From Thermodesulfovibrionales bacterium (GTDB lineage Bacteria; Nitrospirota; Thermodesulfovibrionia; Thermodesulfovibrionales; SM23-35): a stretch of DNA of 7,668 nucleotides. Below the pieces are notes generated by a model that worked only from the letters and a program-made list of their open reading frames with translations, was not told where the DNA came from and did no database searches. The translations under genes were made by a program, and so were the position numbers. The stretch spans positions 1 to 7,668 of the forward strand of contig JAGVMY010000156.1 in NCBI GenBank assembly GCA_020053565.1, in the 5' to 3' direction. Of this stretch, positions 1 to 5,771 are shown piece after piece; within the stretch, counting starts at the first letter, position 1; every line of letters begins with the position of its first letter.

Positions 1-191
1 ACAACAAAACCATCACCGCCATTGTTTCCGCCCCCTGATACTACAATAACCTTTTTACGGCCAAAAATTTCCTTGATCTTAGACGCAACTGCAAGTCCTG
101 CCCTTTCCATGAGTACAACACCGGGAATGCCATAAATCTCGATAGCCTCTCCATCTATCGATCGCATTTCTTCAGCAGTAACGACTTTCAT
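1..191 (-). CDS. nnr: NAD(P)HX epimerase/dehydratase (YjeF N-terminal domain), partial
   Basis: Only the first 63 codons are present; the gene runs off the left edge. The translation begins [18 protein letters not shown] and reaches [12 protein letters not shown] at residues about 52-63. TxxEMRxxD near the start and the glycine-rich GNNGGDG loop are hallmarks of the YjeF N-terminal (NnrE) domain, which epimerises damaged hydrated NAD(P)HX. In most bacteria this domain is fused to the NnrD dehydratase domain, but that part lies outside the window, so bifunctionality is inferred. The start ATG (189-191) fits the usual N-terminus; the upstream Shine-Dalgarno is weak (AAGAAAG). acpS and pdxJ on the same strand nearby match a common bacterial grouping, here interrupted by other genes. 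Confidence 0.9.
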   Translation of the reverse strand, partial: MKVVTAEEMRSIDGEAIEIYGIPGVVLMERAGLAVASKIKEIFGRKKVIVVSGGGNNGGDGFV

Positions 192-209
192 CTTTCTTAC
201 CTACCTAAA

Positions 210-287
210 TTATAGAATCATATCTTTGACAATTTCTTTAATATCAATCTTAACCTTAAGGGAATAATTAGTCTTCTTTTGGTTCAT
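210..287 (-). CDS. possible 25-aa small ORF overlapping the end of the CxxC protein gene
   Basis: An ATG at 285-287, inside the last codons of the 131-aa gene but in another frame, opens 25 codons beginning MNQKKTNYSLKVKIDIKE and ending VKDMIL before TAA. The peptide is lysine-rich and could form an amphipathic helix. It fills most of the gap before nnr. The ribosome binding site is poor (AAAG). It could be a small coupled gene, the original C-terminus of the upstream protein displaced by a frameshift, or chance. I recognise no family. Confidence 0.2.
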   Translation of the reverse strand: MNQKKTNYSLKVKIDIKEIVKDMIL

Positions 288-663
288 GTAATATTTCTTT
301 GAATTTCTGTTCTAACTGAACAAATGCGTCCTCATAATCTTCTGAGCCGTAGAATTGTTTATCAAACAAATCTGTCAACTTTTCTAATTCTTGAAATGTT
401 TCCCATGTGGGACACTCAAATGAACGTTTGAATAGCTTTTCAAGGTCATCTGCTTCTCTCCTTAGTCTCTGCACGTGGGCCTGTAATAAAGAAGGAAATT
501 CATTACTTCCTTTTTTAAAACATTCATAACATACATTCCCAATTCTCTCTTTTTCATCCCATAAAGTTGCTCTTACACCACTCAACATAAATTCTTCACC
601 GCACAAAATACAATCTGCCCTTGTACGATACTTTGACGGTCTAAGTTTCACTTTTAAAGACAT
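268..663 (-). CDS. hypothetical protein with paired CxxC motifs (putative zinc-binding) and helical tail
   Basis: This is a 131-aa soluble protein with no signal peptide or membrane segment. C18-x2-C21 and C45-x2-C48 form two CxxC knuckles 23 residues apart, a typical treble-clef or zinc-ribbon spacing, so one zinc ion is likely bound. Residues about 57-80 are rich in L, R and E (LRREADDLEKLFKR) and look like a coiled coil. They are followed by CPTWETFQELEKL and an acidic C-terminus. I recall unnamed bacterial proteins with the same plan (CxxC, CxxC, Arg/Glu helix, then a PxWE motif), but no function is known to me. The start is supported by a strong GGAGG (671-675) seven bases upstream. It lies between acpS and nnr and is probably read from the promoter at 865-893, through the broken ORF at 694-828. 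Confidence 0.75.
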   Translation of the reverse strand: MSLKVKLRPSKYRTRADCILCGEEFMLSGVRATLWDEKERIGNVCYECFKKGSNEFPSLLQAHVQRLRREADDLEKLFKRSFECPTWETFQELEKLTDLFDKQFYGSEDYEDAFVQLEQKFKEILHEPKED

Positions 664-693
664 GCTCTATCCTCCCCTCATTTTTATGTAATT

Positions 694-828
694 TTATATC
701 TTTGGAATCTCCTTCTCTGCCTCTATGATAATATCGAGGAATTCTTCTATCCCATTAAGTACTATATGACCTTCCTTCTTAAGTTCCCCCTTCCTCTCGA
801 TTACTATCTAATAAACCTTTACATTCAT
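694..828 (-). pseudogene. small ORF of 45 codons interrupted by TAG at codon 7
   Basis: From ATG 826-828 the frame reads MNVKVY, then TAG (808-810), then 37 sense codons with coding-like composition (IVIERKGELKKEGH ... EEFLDIIIEAEKEIPKI) before TAA at 694-696. An AGG lies 6 bases before the ATG, and a near-consensus promoter sits about 30 bases further upstream, so the ATG is well placed for expression. After the TAG there is no ATG, GTG or TTG near the front of the remaining frame. The simplest reading is a small gene inactivated by an amber mutation. Alternatives are a base error, a six-codon leader peptide with chance downstream reading, or amber readthrough. The family is not recognised. 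Confidence 0.4.
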
Positions 829-864
829 AAAGCCTACATTTCTATTTTTCATATATTACAAAAT

Positions 865-893
865 ATTATAGCTTATAAGTATCTGATATTCAA
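865..893 (-). promoter_or_regulatory. sigma70-type promoter downstream of acpS
   Basis: On the minus strand, TTGAAT (888-893) is followed after exactly 17 bases by TATAAT (865-870), a perfect -10. Transcription would begin near 858, about 30 bases before the ATG at 828, and would serve the interrupted ORF, the CxxC protein and perhaps nnr. It lies just past the acpS stop codon, which suggests that the genes to its left form a separate transcription unit. The match is by eye only. Confidence 0.6.
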
Positions 894-906
894 AAAAGAA
901 TTGTGA

Positions 907-1278
907 TCACTGCTCTAATACCACACATGCAACACCATATTCGTGTTCGTGGCTCAGGCTAATGTGTACATGGAGTATTGATTTTTCTTGAAAAAATTCT
1001 TCAAGTTTACCGTTAATCTTTAAAAGGGGTCTCCCTGCCTCTACATTTATCACTTCTATATCAGTATAAGATACAGGGATTGCAGATCCTATTGCTTTTA
1101 TCAAAGCCTCCTTAGCAGCAAAACGAACGGCAAGCGATAGATAGGGCTCTTTCTTCTCATAACAATACTCTATCTCCCCTTTTGTAAATACCCTCTCAAG
1201 AAACTTCTGTCCCCATCTCTCCACGACCTGTTTCATTCGTTCAATCTTCACAAGGTCTATACCTACTCCGTAAATCAT
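907..1278 (-). CDS. acpS: holo-[acyl-carrier-protein] synthase
   Basis: AcpS transfers 4'-phosphopantetheine from CoA to the serine of apo-ACP, activating it for fatty acid synthesis. The 123-aa length is normal. The N-terminal GIDLVKIER (residues 6-14) supplies the Mg-binding Asp8; VRFAAKEALIKA (51-62) holds the second metal ligand Glu57 and the CoA-binding lysines; HISLSHEHEYGVACV near the C-terminus is the family's closing SHExxYA-type motif. The start at 1276-1278 matches the family N-terminus, with an AAAGG about 6 bases upstream. The usual neighbours pdxJ and nnr are both in the window, but a divergent transporter gene separates acpS from pdxJ. A short ORF (1275-1340) overlaps its start codon by four bases. 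Confidence 0.97.
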   Translation of the reverse strand: MIYGVGIDLVKIERMKQVVERWGQKFLERVFTKGEIEYCYEKKEPYLSLAVRFAAKEALIKAIGSAIPVSYTDIEVINVEAGRPLLKINGKLEEFFQEKSILHVHISLSHEHEYGVACVVLEQ

Positions 1279-1340
1279 ACCTGCCTTTCAAAAAGCAATT
1301 TTTCAATCATAAACCTTATCCTGATATCAACGCAAGGCAT
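1275..1340 (-). CDS. possible 21-aa upstream ORF coupled to acpS
   Basis: ATG at 1338-1340 opens 21 codons (MPCVDIRIRFMIEKLLFERQ and one Val) whose TGA overlaps the acpS start in the classic ATGA arrangement. Such an overlap could couple translation of acpS to the short frame. No clear Shine-Dalgarno precedes it, and the candidate promoter at 1306-1335 lies within it, so the frame would be transcribed only from further upstream. It may be the tail of a vanished upstream gene or chance. Confidence 0.2.
   Translation of the reverse strand: MPCVDIRIRFMIEKLLFERQV
1306..1335 (-). promoter_or_regulatory. candidate promoter of acpS
   Basis: On the minus strand, TTGCGT (1330-1335) and TATGAT (1306-1311) are spaced by 18 bases. 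The -10 is good and the -35 weak. The start would fall near 1299, about 20 bases before the acpS ATG. Because the AI-2E gene on the opposite strand separates acpS from pdxJ, acpS needs its own promoter, which supports a site somewhere in this divergent intergenic region. Confidence 0.35.
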
Positions 1341-1471
1341 TTCTGTTTTATTCAGGCAGCAAATTTGTTATTTACTTTTGTGGTAACTTCTTGTCTTCTA
1401 CTAACCCTGTAATATTTTAACTTCTCTTCATTCAATGCCTAGTTATGACAGACCAGTCCATCAGCAATAAC

Positions 1472-1514
1472 TTTTGAAAAAAAAAGGCTACTTGGTTTAA
1501 AATAGTTTTCAAAA
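1472..1514. repeat. 9-bp inverted repeat across the AI-2E gene promoter
   Basis: TTTTGAAAA (1472-1480) and its exact reverse complement TTTTCAAAA (1506-1514) are separated by 25 bases. The left arm overlaps the proposed -35 and the right arm lies at the expected transcription start. The centre-to-centre distance of 34 bases is about three helical turns, so it could be a pair of operator half-sites. The arms are A/T tracts, however, and such repeats arise easily in AT-rich DNA. Confidence 0.25.
1474..1503 (+). promoter_or_regulatory. candidate promoter of the AI-2E family gene
   Basis: TTGAAA (1474-1479) and TAAAAT (1498-1503) are separated by 18 bases, each one or two bases from consensus. 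Initiation near 1510 would give a leader of about 30 bases ending in a strong Shine-Dalgarno, GGAGGGGAG at 1530-1538, seven bases from GGAG to the ATG at 1541. Confidence 0.5.
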
Positions 1515-1540
1515 CGGAAGAGATATCATGGAGGGGAGAA

Positions 1541-2593
1541 ATGGCAGCTAATAAGTTCTACTTTATTACCCTTATAGCCCTCGTATTACTTTTGGGCTAT
1601 TTAAGTTATCAGATATTACAGCCATTTCTCTTTCCTACTGCATGGGCAATTGTCCTTTCCATAGTATTTTATCCACTGTATGCCTATACTTTGAGATTTG
1701 TAAAATTGAAATCCATAGCATCCCTCATCACCCTTGGTATTATTCTTTTAATTATCTTTGGTCCATTTTCGTATATTTCCTATTTGCTAATTAATGAACT
1801 TCAGGATATATCAGGATATGTGAATACTGGAAAGTTAGAGGAATTAAAAAATTCAATACATCACCCAAGCATTCAAACCGTAGTGAATAAAATTACCGCT
1901 ACATTAAACATTACAGAGGCTGAACTGGATAAAACAATCGTTGATGGCATCTCGAGATTAGGTAAAGAAATCATTGGCAAAATTACCAGCAGATTGGGAG
2001 ATATTGTAAGGGTATTTTTGAATTTTGTACTTATGGTATTTTCCATATTTTTCATTCTTAAGGACGGCCCTGATTTTTTAAGCAAAATTGGTGATTATAT
2101 GCCATTTTCAAAGGAACAAAAAGGCAGACTCAAAATCCAAATAAGGGATATAATAGTATCAACAATTTATGGCGGTGTAGCTGTTTCTCTTGCCCAAGGA
2201 ACAATAGCAGGGGCTTCTTTCTACTTCCTCGGAATCTCTAATCCTGTATTCTGGGGATTGGCAACTTCCATAGCCTCATTCATTCCACTCCTCGGTGCAT
2301 CTGTAGTATGGGTACCTGCCACTGTATATCTTTTTATAAAGGGTGCGTTATTGAAGGGAGTAGTTCTTGCACTCATCGGAATATTCGGGATAAGCCTGGT
2401 GGATAACATTTTGAGGCCTATCATCATAGGCAGTAAAACAAAGATGCCTGTCCTTGTTATCTTTTTTAGCATCCTCGGTGGAATTAAACTTTTTGGATTA
2501 ATCGGTATTATTATGGGACCACTGGTGCTCGCAATTTTTATATCGGTTATAGAAATATTCAGAAGTGTTGAAGGAGAGTACATTTCTCATTAG
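1541..2593 (+). CDS. AI-2E/PerM family transporter (PF01594 type)
   Basis: This is a 350-aa integral membrane protein with the family's layout: two helices near the N-terminus (about 6-24 and 28-48), a third at 58-86, a polar helical stretch (87-150), then helices at about 155-173, 204-230, 233-266, 272-290 and 303-342. Recognisable family features are FFILKDGPDF (170-179), NPVFWG (234-239), FIPLLGASVVWVPA (247-260), LVDNILRPIIIG (286-297) and the Gly-rich GLIGIIMGPLVLA. Members include the autoinducer-2 exporter TqsA, Na+/H+ antiporters and many proteins of unknown substrate, so no substrate is assigned. It is the only plus-strand gene, divergent from acpS and ending 8 bases from the convergent pdxJ stop. 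The start is set by GGAGGGGAG at 1530-1538. No clear terminator separates it from pdxJ. Confidence 0.9.
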   Translation: MAANKFYFITLIALVLLLGYLSYQILQPFLFPTAWAIVLSIVFYPLYAYTLRFVKLKSIASLITLGIILLIIFGPFSYISYLLINELQDISGYVNTGKLEELKNSIHHPSIQTVVNKITATLNITEAELDKTIVDGISRLGKEIIGKITSRLGDIVRVFLNFVLMVFSIFFILKDGPDFLSKIGDYMPFSKEQKGRLKIQIRDIIVSTIYGGVAVSLAQGTIAGASFYFLGISNPVFWGLATSIASFIPLLGASVVWVPATVYLFIKGALLKGVVLALIGIFGISLVDNILRPIIIGSKTKMPVLVIFFSILGGIKLFGLIGIIMGPLVLAIFISVIEIFRSVEGEYISH

Positions 2594-2601
2594 CCAATCA
2601 C

Positions 2602-3324
2602 TTATTTTCCTGCAGACTGTTTTATTAACTCCTTCATCTCCCTCACTGCTCTTTCCATACCGACAAGCACAGCCCTCGAAACAATACTATGTCCTATATA
2701 AAGTCCTCTAATCCCTTGAATAGAAGCCACTTTTACCACATTAAAATAATTAAGACCATGTCCTGCATTGACCACCAGACCGACATCTAATGCATATCTG
2801 ACTGCATGAATGACACGACTTAATTCTTCTTCCTGTTTTTTACCTTTTGCATTTGCATACATTCCGGTATGTATCTCAACCATATCAGCACCTATCTGTT
2901 TTGATATCCTAATACTCTCACTGTCTGGATTTATAAACAGGCTCACCGGTATATTGGTATTATGAATCTTCTTTACTGCATCAGAAATAATTCTTTTCTG
3001 TGACTTTACATCCAATCCACCTTCTGTGGTAAGTTCTGCTCTTTTTTCAGGTACAAGTGTAACCAGGTCAGGTTTTATCTTGGTGGCAATGCCTATCATC
3101 TCTTTTGTTGATGCCATTTCAAGGTTTAATTCAACAGGCACTAATTCTCTCAACATCCTCAAATCCCGGTCCTGAATATGACGCCTGTCCTCTCTCAGGT
3201 GAACGGTGATTCCATCTGCACCACCAAGTATCGCTAACGTTGCAGCCATAACAGGATCAGGTTCAAAACCCTTTCTTGCCTGTCTTATTGTCGCTACATG
3301 ATCAACATTCACACCAAGTAACAT
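2602..3324 (-). CDS. pdxJ: pyridoxine 5'-phosphate synthase
   Basis: PdxJ condenses 3-amino-2-oxopropyl phosphate with 1-deoxyxylulose 5-phosphate to give pyridoxine 5'-phosphate, the last ring-forming step of the DXP-dependent vitamin B6 route. The 240-aa length is typical. [16 protein letters not shown] opens the TIM barrel; [20 protein letters not shown] (35-54) carries the catalytic His42 and Arg44; NLE at 67-69 supplies the glutamate; VNAGHGLNY (185-193) holds the second catalytic His189; GLYIGHSI (207-214) binds phosphate. The start is supported by GGAGG (3332-3336) seven bases upstream. It follows the hyp genes on the same strand, 44 bases after the 61-codon gene, so it probably shares their transcript. 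Confidence 0.97.
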   Translation of the reverse strand: MLLGVNVDHVATIRQARKGFEPDPVMAATLAILGGADGITVHLREDRRHIQDRDLRMLRELVPVELNLEMASTKEMIGIATKIKPDLVTLVPEKRAELTTEGGLDVKSQKRIISDAVKKIHNTNIPVSLFINPDSESIRISKQIGADMVEIHTGMYANAKGKKQEEELSRVIHAVRYALDVGLVVNAGHGLNYFNVVKVASIQGIRGLYIGHSIVSRAVLVGMERAVREMKELIKQSAGK

Positions 3325-3368
3325 TTGAAAACCTCCATCAAATAATAGTAAATGTCACAAAAACAAAT

Positions 3369-3554
3369 TCAAGGCATTATCGTCATATCTTTGATTGATG
3401 ACCCCACAACAAAAACCTTTATATTATTACTCCCACCGTCAGTAGGGATCAGGTAAAATCCTTTAAGAATCTTCCCTTTATTAAATCTGACAACAACTTT
3501 CTCTCTATTTTTCATGGATGAATCTTGAGACAATTTTCTGTAATACCTCAACAT
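3369..3554 (-). CDS. small conserved-looking protein coupled to hypE
   Basis: This 61-aa frame has an ATG (3552-3554) that overlaps the last 7 bases of hypE, which suggests translational coupling. A second Met at residue 14 (MKNREKVVVRF) is an alternative start but lacks a Shine-Dalgarno. The core KVVVRFNKGKILKGF resembles small beta-strand domains reading VVVRFxDGRxxKGY, found alone or in larger proteins of delta-proteobacteria and relatives. The expected second half of such a domain is not evident, so it may be a truncated copy. There are no Cys residues and no membrane segment. Its position between hypE and pdxJ gives no firm functional clue. Confidence 0.55.
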   Translation of the reverse strand: MLRYYRKLSQDSSMKNREKVVVRFNKGKILKGFYLIPTDGGSNNIKVFVVGSSIKDMTIMP

Positions 3555-4546
3555 ATTCTCGGCAACTGGTCTCCTGAGAGCATCTCTACTATTCTCGTAC
3601 CACCAATATGTGTTTTCAGTAAAACCATGCCCGCAGGTTCTTCCTGCACCGTTCCAATTATCCGTGTTTCTTTACCCAATGGATGATTTCTCATGGTAGT
3701 TACAAGCATGTCTGCCACATCAGGCTTCACAACTGCAACGAGTATTCCTTCATTTGCAACATAAAGAGGGTCAAGCCCGAGCAGTTCACATGCGCCTCTC
3801 ACACCGGATGGTATAGGTATAGACCCTTCTTCAATCATAATACAGTATCCTGAATCCAATGCAATCTCTTTGAGAGTTGTCGCAAGACCTCCCCTCGTAG
3901 GGTCTCTCATCGCATGAACTTCCTTAGTAGTATTCAGCATTTCCCTGACAAGATTATTCAGAGGTGCTGTATCGCTCACTATCGGTGGATTAAAACTGAT
4001 ACCGTTTCTCTCTGCCATAATACAAATCCCATGATTTCCAATCGGTCCGCTCAAAATAACTTTATCAGACGGCATAACCCTCAAAGGCGATATATCAACA
4101 CCTTTTTCAATTACTCCTATCCCTGAAGTATTTATGAAAATTCCATCTGCTTTTCCTTTATTTACAACCTTTGTATCTCCTGCAACTATCTTTACCCCTG
4201 CCTTTTTTGCAGCATCTGCCATAGATGAGAGAATTTTCTTTAAATCCTCGACTGGAAACCCTTCTTCAAGGATAAACCCTGCAGTAATATAAAGAGGGCT
4301 TGCACCCACCATCGAAAGGTCATTCACCGTGCCGTACACAGCAAGATTCCCGATATCGCCACCTGGAAAGAATATCGGTGAAACAACATAAGAATCTGTC
4401 GTAAAAGCAATCCTTTTATTATTTATCCCCTCAAGCACAGCAGAGTCATTCAGTGTTTTGAGCTCAAATTCAGGAGCAAAGTGCTCCCTGATTAATTGAT
4501 GCATCATTTTTCCGCCACTGCCGTGGCCAAGAAGAATCCTTTCCAT
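3548..4546 (-). CDS. hypE: hydrogenase maturation factor HypE
   Basis: HypE accepts a carbamoyl group from HypF on its C-terminal cysteine and, using ATP, dehydrates the thiocarboxamide to a thiocyanate, the source of the CN ligands of [NiFe] hydrogenase. The 332-aa protein has the PurM/SelD-like ATP-binding fold: GHGSGG (7-12), the AVYGTVNDLSMVGA motif (69-82), AGDTKVV (122-128) and MRDPTRGGLATTLKEIA (213-229). It ends in PRIC, with the reactive Cys as the last residue, so it should be functional. AGGAGG sits only two bases before the ATG (4549-4554), closer than usual. It lies 152 bases downstream of hypD, an unusually wide gap in an otherwise tight cluster, and overlaps the next gene by 7 bases. 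Confidence 0.97.
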   Translation of the reverse strand: MERILLGHGSGGKMMHQLIREHFAPEFELKTLNDSAVLEGINNKRIAFTTDSYVVSPIFFPGGDIGNLAVYGTVNDLSMVGASPLYITAGFILEEGFPVEDLKKILSSMADAAKKAGVKIVAGDTKVVNKGKADGIFINTSGIGVIEKGVDISPLRVMPSDKVILSGPIGNHGICIMAERNGISFNPPIVSDTAPLNNLVREMLNTTKEVHAMRDPTRGGLATTLKEIALDSGYCIMIEEGSIPIPSGVRGACELLGLDPLYVANEGILVAVVKPDVADMLVTTMRNHPLGKETRIIGTVQEEPAGMVLLKTHIGGTRIVEMLSGDQLPRIC

Positions 4547-4623
4547 TTCCTCCTCAATAACCCAAAAATATTCTTCTAAACTCAGTAGTTATTTGACTAC
4601 CTTTAGGCTTTTGCTTAACAGAT

Positions 4624-4632
4624 ATTTTAGCA
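4624..4632 (-). promoter_or_regulatory. candidate extended -10 promoter in the hypD-hypE gap
   Basis: The minus strand reads TGCTAAAAT, an extended -10 (TGn followed by TAAAAT). No good -35 is present at 17-18 bases. A start near 4617 would give a leader of about 70 bases before hypE that includes a small 5-bp hairpin (GTAGT/ACTAC, 4585-4600). The gap otherwise holds no ORF or clear terminator. It may provide internal expression of hypE and pdxJ independent of the hydrogenase operon promoter. Confidence 0.3.
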
Positions 4633-4698
4633 TAACAAAGAGACCTTGGGTTTAGAAAAGAAAAGCATACTATTACTTAAACAGATGGTGAGAATGGG

Positions 4699-5766
4699 TT
4701 ACTTGAACATCCCATACTTATAATATGCTGCACAGCTTCCCTCTGTACTCACCATACATGCACCTACTGGTTTTTCAGGTGTACACGTCTTTCCAAAGAG
4801 TAGACAATCTGTCGGTATCTTTACGCCCCTGAGGACAGCGCCACACTGGCAGGCCTTAGGCTCTTCAAAATCAGGAATATCAATAGAGAATACATTCTTC
4901 ACATCTAAATGGCTGTATGTATCTCTCAATTTCAGTCCGCTCTGTGGGATTGTCCCTATTCCCCTCCAGTCTGCATCACATGGTTCAAAATATTGATTCA
5001 TAAGATAGAGAGCCTTTTTATTTCCATCCTCTTTTACAGCCCTTTTATACTGAATTTCAACAGCTACCCTTTTGGATGCGATCTGTTCAAGGAGCATCAT
5101 AATACCCTGAAGGATATCCTCTGCATCAAAGCCTGTGATGACCGACGGCACTCTGTAATCAGATGCGATAAATTCATAGGGCCTGCTTCCTATAATCGTA
5201 CTCACATGTCCGGGAAGAATAAGACCATCTACCCTTACGTCATCAGAATTCAGAAGGGCTTTAAGTGCAGGAGGAACTGTCTTATGTGCAGAGTATATAT
5301 AAAAATTATTAACCCCAGCCCTTTCTGCCTCGAAGAGCGTTCCCGCAACTGATGGTGAAGTTGTCTCAAAACCTGTTGCAAAAAAAACAATTTTCTTCTC
5401 TTTGTCTTCTGATGCAAGTTTTAATGCATCTATTGGTGAATATACAATTCTTATATGAGCTCCCTCTGCCTGTACATCATTAAGAGACTGCTCGTTCCCC
5501 GGCACCCTCATCATATCTCCAAATGTGGTAAGGACAACATTGTTTATCTTTGACAGAACAATAGCAGCTTCAACATCTTTTACTGGGGTGACACATACGG
5601 GACAGCCCGGGCCACTCAGGAGAGTAATGTTTTTTGGCAGGATATCTCTTATACCATACCTGAATATTGCCACGGTATGTGTCCCACATACTTCCATGAG
5701 TCTTAACGGCCTTCCAATTGAATCCATAAGACCACTGATCTTTTTGGATATCCCTTGATTCTTCAT
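4699..5766 (-). CDS. hypD: hydrogenase maturation factor HypD
   Basis: HypD is the [4Fe-4S] scaffold that, with HypC, holds the iron while its CN and CO ligands are assembled. At 355 aa it is close to the usual length (about 370). Visible motifs are MEVCGTHT (24-31, with the essential Cys27), LLSGPGCPVCVTP (49-61, Cys55 and Cys58), FFATGFETTSPS, LPGHVSTIIGSRPYEF, and the C-terminal cysteine-rich block (KACQCGAVLRGVKIPTDC, CTPEKPVGAC, GSC) that binds the cluster. The ATG at 5764-5766 lies 5 bases after the hypF stop with only a weak Shine-Dalgarno, so translation is probably coupled to hypF. hypC, which often sits between hypF and hypD, is absent here. Confidence 0.97.
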   Translation of the reverse strand: MKNQGISKKISGLMDSIGRPLRLMEVCGTHTVAIFRYGIRDILPKNITLLSGPGCPVCVTPVKDVEAAIVLSKINNVVLTTFGDMMRVPGNEQSLNDVQAEGAHIRIVYSPIDALKLASEDKEKKIVFFATGFETTSPSVAGTLFEAERAGVNNFYIYSAHKTVPPALKALLNSDDVRVDGLILPGHVSTIIGSRPYEFIASDYRVPSVITGFDAEDILQGIMMLLEQIASKRVAVEIQYKRAVKEDGNKKALYLMNQYFEPCDADWRGIGTIPQSGLKLRDTYSHLDVKNVFSIDIPDFEEPKACQCGAVLRGVKIPTDCLLFGKTCTPEKPVGACMVSTEGSCAAYYKYGMFK

Positions 5767-5771
5767 ATTTC

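Noticed and set aside
209..214. TATAAT on the minus strand ahead of nnr
   Set aside because: No -35 occurs at 16-18 bases (TTGTCA is only 12 away) and there is no extended -10. In AT-rich DNA a lone TATAAT is weak evidence.
781..800. Third copy of the palindromic repeat (AAGTTCCCCCTTCC)
   Set aside because: It shares only a C-run and short flanks. No matching arms or NPP..PF peptide are present.
903..910. GTGATCAC palindrome plus T-tract after acpS as a terminator
   Set aside because: The 8-bp palindrome has no loop and cannot form a usable hairpin. The T-rich run that follows also contributes to the -35 region of the next promoter.
1873..2085. 70-codon minus-strand frame
   Set aside because: It is antisense to the AI-2E family gene, with no ribosome binding site or recognisable motif.
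2221..2583. 120-codon minus-strand frame
   Set aside because: It is a shadow of the AI-2E family gene, which has a clear family pattern, promoter and ribosome binding site.
4909..5352. 147-codon plus-strand frame
   Set aside because: It lies entirely opposite hypD, whose motifs cover the region, and its composition is not protein-like.
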